Shown: piece after piece, positions 60,016-64,000 of the stretch
Layout: the number at the start of each line of letters is the position of its first letter
Numbering within the stretch: position 1 is the stretch's first letter
Assembly (NCBI RefSeq): GCF_001650905.1
Contig: NZ_LXYG01000019.1
Location: 186,001 to 250,000 of the forward strand
Length of the DNA: 64,000 nucleotides
Source of the DNA: Balneola sp. EhC07
Lineage (GTDB): Bacteria; Bacteroidota; Rhodothermia; Balneolales; Balneolaceae
Direction of reading: 5' to 3'
Notes under the pieces: generated by a model
The model's input: the letters and a program-made list of their open reading frames with translations, nothing else
What the model was told of the DNA's origin: nothing
Databases searched by the model: none
Position numbers and translations under genes: made by a program

Positions 60016-61848
60016 TCACTCCACAGTTACACTTTTCGCCAGATTTCTTGGCTGATCAACATCACAACCTCTGTTTACAGCTATATTATATGATAAAATC
60101 TGTAATGGGATTACTGTTAACAAAGGTGATAATTCATCTTCTGTTTCCGGAACGGAAAAACTAAATTCAGATAAGTTTTCCACTTCCTCGTTACCTTCTG
60201 TAACAATTGATATAATTCTTCCTTTTCTGGCTTTTACTTCCTCAATATTGCTCACCATTTTATCATTGGTATGATTAGTACCTGCTATTACAACAACCGG
60301 CATCATTTCATCGATTAAAGCAATTGGTCCGTGTTTCATTTCTGCTGCAGGATATCCTTCGGCATGGATATAAGATATTTCTTTGAGCTTGAGTGCTCCC
60401 TCAAGAGCTACCGGAAAACCGAAAGACCTCCCGAGGTATAAGAAATTAGGAGCATAAGAAAACAAGTTGGAAACCTCATCCAGGTCACTACTTTTATCTA
60501 AAATCTTTTGAACCTTGCCGGGTATTTCGCTTAACTCTTTAATTAATTTACTCGCCTTTTCTTTGGATATGGTTCCCTTTTCCTGAGCCAACTTTATTGC
60601 CATCAATGTGAGTACTGTAACCTGCCCCGTAAAGGCTTTTGTAGAAGCCACTCCAATTTCGGGCCCGGCATGGATATATACACCCGCATCTGTTTCTCTG
60701 GCTATCGAAGAACCCACAACATTAACAACTCCAATTACGAGAGCTCCATTTTCTTTTGCCTGTCTAAGAGCGGCTAAGGTATCTGCGGTCTCTCCACTTT
60801 GTGATATTACAATCATCACATCCCCTTCACCAATTAGTGACTCTTTATACCGGAGCTCAGATGCGTATTCAACCTCCACAGATACCTTAGCTAAAGATTC
60901 AAATAGATATTCACCCACAATTCCTGAATGCCAACTTGTTCCACAAGCTGCAATTACCAAACGTTTAGCATCTGCAATCTTACCCAGAACATCTTTAATA
61001 CCGCCAAGTGTAATAGTTCCGCTTTCAACATCCAGACGGCCTCTCAAACAATCTGAAATAGCTTTGGGTTGTTCAAAGATTTCTTTATGCATAAAAAATT
61101 CATATCCGCCTTTTTCAATTTCTTCTAAACTAAGCGCTAGTTCATGAACTTCTTTAGTTAAAGAGTCGTCATTTAAGTTATGAACCTGATATTCATCTTT
61201 CTTGATAACCGCAATTTCACCATCATCGAGGTAAACAACCTGATCGGTATATTCAGCAACAGCCGAAGCATCAGACGCAATTAACATTTCGCCTTTACCT
61301 ATACCTAATAATAATGGAGAACCTTTTCTGGCTACTATTAACTGATCAGGATAATCAGCATGTATAATTGCAACGCCATACGTGCCCTCAACCTGAGCAA
61401 GCGCAATTTGTACTGCTCTTTTGAAGTCGTCTGTGTTTTTGGAGTAGACATCTTCGATCAGCTTCGCTAAAACCTCAGTATCTGTTTGAGAGTAGAACAC
61501 ATGTCCTTTTGACTCTAAAACTTTCTTAAGTGAATTATAATTTTCAATTATTCCATTATGGACAAGTGCTAATTTCTCAGAACTACTTGTATGTGGATGC
61601 GAATTTATATCGTTTGGTTCTCCATGTGTTGCCCACCGGGTATGACCAATTCCAATTTTAGCTTCATCACTGCTATCAATCAGAGATTGAAGTTTCGCAA
61701 CTTTTCCTTTTCCTTTTTTTATTTCAAGAGAGCCATTGTAAAGAGCTATACCTGCAGAATCATACCCCCTATATTCCAACCTTTTAAGCCCATTTATAAT
61801 AACTTCATGAGCTTTTCTATCTCCGATATACCCAACAATTCCACACAT
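60016..61848 (-). CDS. glmS: Glutamine-fructose-6-phosphate aminotransferase (isomerizing)
   Basis: 610 residues. It makes glucosamine 6-phosphate, the start of UDP-GlcNAc and cell-envelope synthesis. Class II amidotransferase domain (1-240) with the nucleophile Cys2 in MCGIVGYIGDRKA, then RLEYRGYDSAGIAL, GHTRWATHGEPNDINSHPH and HNGIIENY. Two SIS domains follow, with CGTSWHSGIVGEYLFE near 300, ISQSGETADTLAALRQAKENGA near 350 and the C-terminal DQPRNLAKSVTVE. The start is ATG 61848, divergent from the GlmU-like gene at 61939. No glmS riboswitch is expected on this strand layout, and I saw none. Confidence 0.98.
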   Translation of the reverse strand: MCGIVGYIGDRKAHEVIINGLKRLEYRGYDSAGIALYNGSLEIKKGKGKVAKLQSLIDSSDEAKIGIGHTRWATHGEPNDINSHPHTSSSEKLALVHNGIIENYNSLKKVLESKGHVFYSQTDTEVLAKLIEDVYSKNTDDFKRAVQIALAQVEGTYGVAIIHADYPDQLIVARKGSPLLLGIGKGEMLIASDASAVAEYTDQVVYLDDGEIAVIKKDEYQVHNLNDDSLTKEVHELALSLEEIEKGGYEFFMHKEIFEQPKAISDCLRGRLDVESGTITLGGIKDVLGKIADAKRLVIAACGTSWHSGIVGEYLFESLAKVSVEVEYASELRYKESLIGEGDVMIVISQSGETADTLAALRQAKENGALVIGVVNVVGSSIARETDAGVYIHAGPEIGVASTKAFTGQVTVLTLMAIKLAQEKGTISKEKASKLIKELSEIPGKVQKILDKSSDLDEVSNLFSYAPNFLYLGRSFGFPVALEGALKLKEISYIHAEGYPAAEMKHGPIALIDEMMPVVVIAGTNHTNDKMVSNIEEVKARKGRIISIVTEGNEEVENLSEFSFSVPETEDELSPLLTVIPLQILSYNIAVNRGCDVDQPRNLAKSVTVE

Positions 61849-61938
61849 AGTAATTTTCTTATTTAGTTCTTTAAAGCTATACTTTAAATATAGATATTAA
61901 CTATTACATTATTTCATATAAGTCTCTAATTTTTTTTG

Positions 61939-63126
61939 ATGCAAATCTGTTTTTTTGAAGATACCAAATGTAAGAACTTCAAGCCTCTTACCCTTACAAG
62001 ACCCACTTGGGACTTAAGAATCGGCATTTTAACTATTTATCAGAAATGGGAAAAAATGCTCCAGCCGGATCTGATAGTGTGGGATACAGAAGAACATTTG
62101 AAGCAAGTCTTTAAATCTCCCGATGCAAATCCATCTGAACCAAGTTGGTACATAAATTCGAGGGTTCTTCCTTCTAAAGAATTGATCCAAGATATTACTA
62201 AGCTAAATCCGGGTGATGCCTTGTTCTATGAAAATGAACTGGTTGCATTATGCTCTGAGGATACTTTAGATATTAGTCTACTTGACAGCTTAAACCCTTC
62301 AAAAAAAATCCAGCTTGATAAAAACCCTTCTTGTATCGAATATGTATGGGATCTTTTAAGTTTAAATGCCTCTCAAATTAAAGTAGATATAGAACTTCTG
62401 AAAGATAAACCAATACATAAAGAAGCCGACGAAACTGTTATTATAAAACATCCTGAAAATATCTACATCCATAGTTCAGCTAAAATTGAACCCGGTGTTA
62501 TTCTGATAGCAGAGAATGGACCTATTTATATTGGTGAGGGTGCTGTGATTGAAGCCGGAGCAGTTTTAAAGGGACCGGTTGCTGTGTGTAAGAATGCGAC
62601 TGTTAAATTGTGTGGCAGGATTTATGATGGATCAACAATTGGCCCCAGCTGTAAAATTGGAGGCGAAGTTGCCAATTCAATTTTTCATTCTTTTTCTAAT
62701 AAAGCCCACGATGGATATGTTGGAAAATCTATTTTTGGACAGTGGTGCAACTTGGGAGCAGATACGAACACTTCTAATCTAAAAAATAATTATGGCATGG
62801 TAACCATTAAAGATTGGGAGACAAAACGCTCATACGATACAGGAATTCAATTCTTTGGCACCGTGATGGGTGATCATTCCAAAACCTCAATTAATACAAT
62901 GTTGAATACTGGGACAACTTGCGGAGTTTCTGCTAATATTTTCCAGTCAGGATTTCCCCCGAGATATATTCAATCTTTCACATGGATAGATGGGCAAAGA
63001 AATCCAAGATTCAGATTCGACAAGGCATTAGAAGCTATGAAAGCCATGATGGCCAGAAGAGATAAAGAAGTCACTCCTGAATATGCTAAAATGGTTGAAT
63101 ATCTTTTTGAGATTAGAGAAAACTGA
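61939..63126 (+). CDS. Alternative GlmU-like sugar nucleotidyltransferase with left-handed beta helix
   Basis: 395 residues from ATG 61939 (a TTG one codon earlier is ignored). The N-terminal part (1-190), with the opening QICFFEDTKCKNFKPLTLTRPTWDLRIGI, is that of the alternative bacterial GlmU group (TIGR03991-type), which replaces the usual uridylyltransferase domain. The C-terminal part (about 190-370) is a hexapeptide-repeat beta helix, with repeats such as GEGAVIEAGAVLKGPVAV and GQWCNLGADTNTSNLKNNYG. Its position divergent from glmS supports a role in UDP-GlcNAc synthesis. No ordinary glmU is seen in the window. Confidence 0.85.
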   Translation: MQICFFEDTKCKNFKPLTLTRPTWDLRIGILTIYQKWEKMLQPDLIVWDTEEHLKQVFKSPDANPSEPSWYINSRVLPSKELIQDITKLNPGDALFYENELVALCSEDTLDISLLDSLNPSKKIQLDKNPSCIEYVWDLLSLNASQIKVDIELLKDKPIHKEADETVIIKHPENIYIHSSAKIEPGVILIAENGPIYIGEGAVIEAGAVLKGPVAVCKNATVKLCGRIYDGSTIGPSCKIGGEVANSIFHSFSNKAHDGYVGKSIFGQWCNLGADTNTSNLKNNYGMVTIKDWETKRSYDTGIQFFGTVMGDHSKTSINTMLNTGTTCGVSANIFQSGFPPRYIQSFTWIDGQRNPRFRFDKALEAMKAMMARRDKEVTPEYAKMVEYLFEIREN

Positions 63127-63132
63127 TATCGA

Positions 63133-64000
63133 TCAAAGCCTGCTGCTGGCTCCTTTTACATCTCGGTATTCAAATTCAATTTTAATGGAATCTTTGTCTT
63201 CCTCTATTTCGATGGATGCCCCAAGTTGTTTTGCCAGCACTTTAAATATTTCAGAGAAATTATACTCATTTTCTTCCAGAAGACGTCCAACAACTCGTGC
63301 TAATTCTTTGTCGAATAAATAAATACAAATATTGGCCTCGTCTTGAAAAATACCCACATTTAACTCTTTTGAAGGAGTAAATTTATTCTCACCCTCAAAT
63401 CTGAATACTTCGAAAATCATCTCACTTAATAATAATGAGAGAGGCACCGCTTGGTTAATATTGAACTTGATCTTTTTGTCATAGGTTGAAACATTTACTT
63501 TAAAATCCTGAATCCTCTCCTGCATAAAACTTTCACTTAAAACTTTATCAACCGTTTTATTTACAGCGATATTTTTAAATGTACCAAGTTCGTATACAAT
63601 TTCATGAATAATAGCTATCGATTTAACTCTTAGAATATTTGCAGATATAATTTCATCCTGATCTTTAATTCCCAACCCCATTTGATCCAGTTGAAGAAAA
63701 CTGGAAACCAATGCAAGATTGTTTTTCACTCTGTGGTGCACCTCTCCAACAAGCAGTTCTTTTTCAGCTAATAGTTTATTTAATTTATTATTCGTCTTCT
63801 TAAGTTTTTGTTCTGATTTAAACTCACTAAATGCATTACTGATCAATCCTGAGATAGATTTTATCAGTTTATCCTCAGATTCTGTCCAGGCTCTTTTCTT
63901 TCTGACCTCATCAAAGCCAATAAATCCGTAAAACTTTTCCCCAATACTGATCGGGTATACTATTAATGATTTAATATTCTGAGGCTCTAAAACTTCAATC
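63133..64000 (-). CDS. GAF-HisKA_2 sensor histidine kinase (cut by window edge)
   Basis: The reading frame is open through the window end at 64000, so the start is missing. The visible part begins in a GAF domain (SLIVYPISIGEKFYGFIGFDEV, then KRAWTESEDKLIKSISGL), followed by a coiled linker (QKLKKTNNKLNKLLAEKE). A HisKA_2 domain with the phosphoacceptor His in LLVGEVHHRVKNNLALVSSF follows, and then a degenerate-looking HATPase region. A TTG at 63846 might be taken for a start, but the frame continues upstream with clear GAF coding. The kinase is convergent with the GlmU-like gene and has no regulator nearby. Confidence 0.86.
   Translation of the reverse strand, partial: IEVLEPQNIKSLIVYPISIGEKFYGFIGFDEVRKKRAWTESEDKLIKSISGLISNAFSEFKSEQKLKKTNNKLNKLLAEKELLVGEVHHRVKNNLALVSSFLQLDQMGLGIKDQDEIISANILRVKSIAIIHEIVYELGTFKNIAVNKTVDKVLSESFMQERIQDFKVNVSTYDKKIKFNINQAVPLSLLLSEMIFEVFRFEGENKFTPSKELNVGIFQDEANICIYLFDKELARVVGRLLEENEYNFSEIFKVLAKQLGASIEIEEDKDSIKIEFEYRDVKGASSRL

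Noticed and set aside
63133-63846. Histidine kinase start at the TTG at 63846
   Set aside because: The frame stays open to the window end and encodes a clear GAF-domain C-terminus, so the gene is longer and truncated by the window edge.

Overview
The window looks like a chromosomal segment of a member of the FCB group, most likely Balneolota/Rhodothermota (Balneola or Gracilimonas type). The main evidence is a 1689-residue surface protein ending in a YPNPFNPSTTI-type type IX secretion (T9SS) sorting domain, an OmpA protein with PorE-like architecture, DUF4199/DUF4956/DUF6580 membrane proteins, a class II DAHP synthase, an alternative GlmU-like protein beside GlmS, weak Shine-Dalgarno use and moderate-to-low GC. 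This placement is inferred from gene content; there is no rRNA or other phylogenetic marker that I could align. I saw no tRNA, rRNA or CRISPR array.

Layout. 1-5.6 kb: acyl-CoA carboxylase beta subunit with a very acidic partner protein, an orphan CcmA-like ABC ATPase, an M29 aminopeptidase and a small lipoprotein. 5.6-13.7 kb: accessory-looking small genes (LuxR-type membrane regulator, DUF1772, DUF4199, DUF1801, a frameshifted AraC regulator, DUF6265, two VOC proteins, an M14 peptidase, a His-tailed membrane protein and a ParDE toxin-antitoxin pair), separated by repeat-rich gaps. 13.7-18.3 kb: a TolB-propeller/amidohydrolase fusion and a solitary protein with a nucleoside-deoxyribosyltransferase/TIR-like C-terminus. 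18.3-23.5 kb: purA, a STAS protein, secF, secD. 23.6-37.2 kb: an envelope and signalling block with the T9SS cargo protein, a divergent OmpA/PorE-like protein, and two membrane histidine kinases around one NarL-type response regulator. 37.2-51.2 kb: uvrA, a REC-adenylate cyclase, DAHP synthase, an SF1 helicase, a GntR regulator, a DUF559 nuclease in inverted repeats, mutS, a BrkB protein and a 3-methyladenine glycosylase. 51.3-64 kb: YceI, DUF6580, a DUF4956-HlyD-TolC-SDR operon, a sugar dehydrogenase-like lipoprotein, an isocitrate/isopropylmalate dehydrogenase-type enzyme, a holin-like protein, an ElaA acetyltransferase, an Hpt protein, glmS with the GlmU-like gene, and a histidine kinase cut by the window edge.

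Five observations stand out. (1) The DUF559 (Vsr-like) nuclease gene lies between near-identical inverted palindromic repeats of about 33 bp; one repeat supplies part of its C-terminus, and related paired-hairpin elements occur elsewhere in the window. (2) An 18-bp palindrome ATACCC-N6-GGGTAT occurs twice between the T9SS cargo gene and the OmpA gene and once just upstream of the response regulator, suggesting a direct regulon. (3) At least ten degenerate arrays with an exact 7-base period sit in intergenic DNA, mostly directly touching start or stop codons. (4) DUF4956, HlyD and TolC-like genes form a tight operon with no ABC, RND or MFS pump, suggesting a non-canonical exporter. (5) Two kinases with almost the same catalytic core but different sensor halves share one response regulator.
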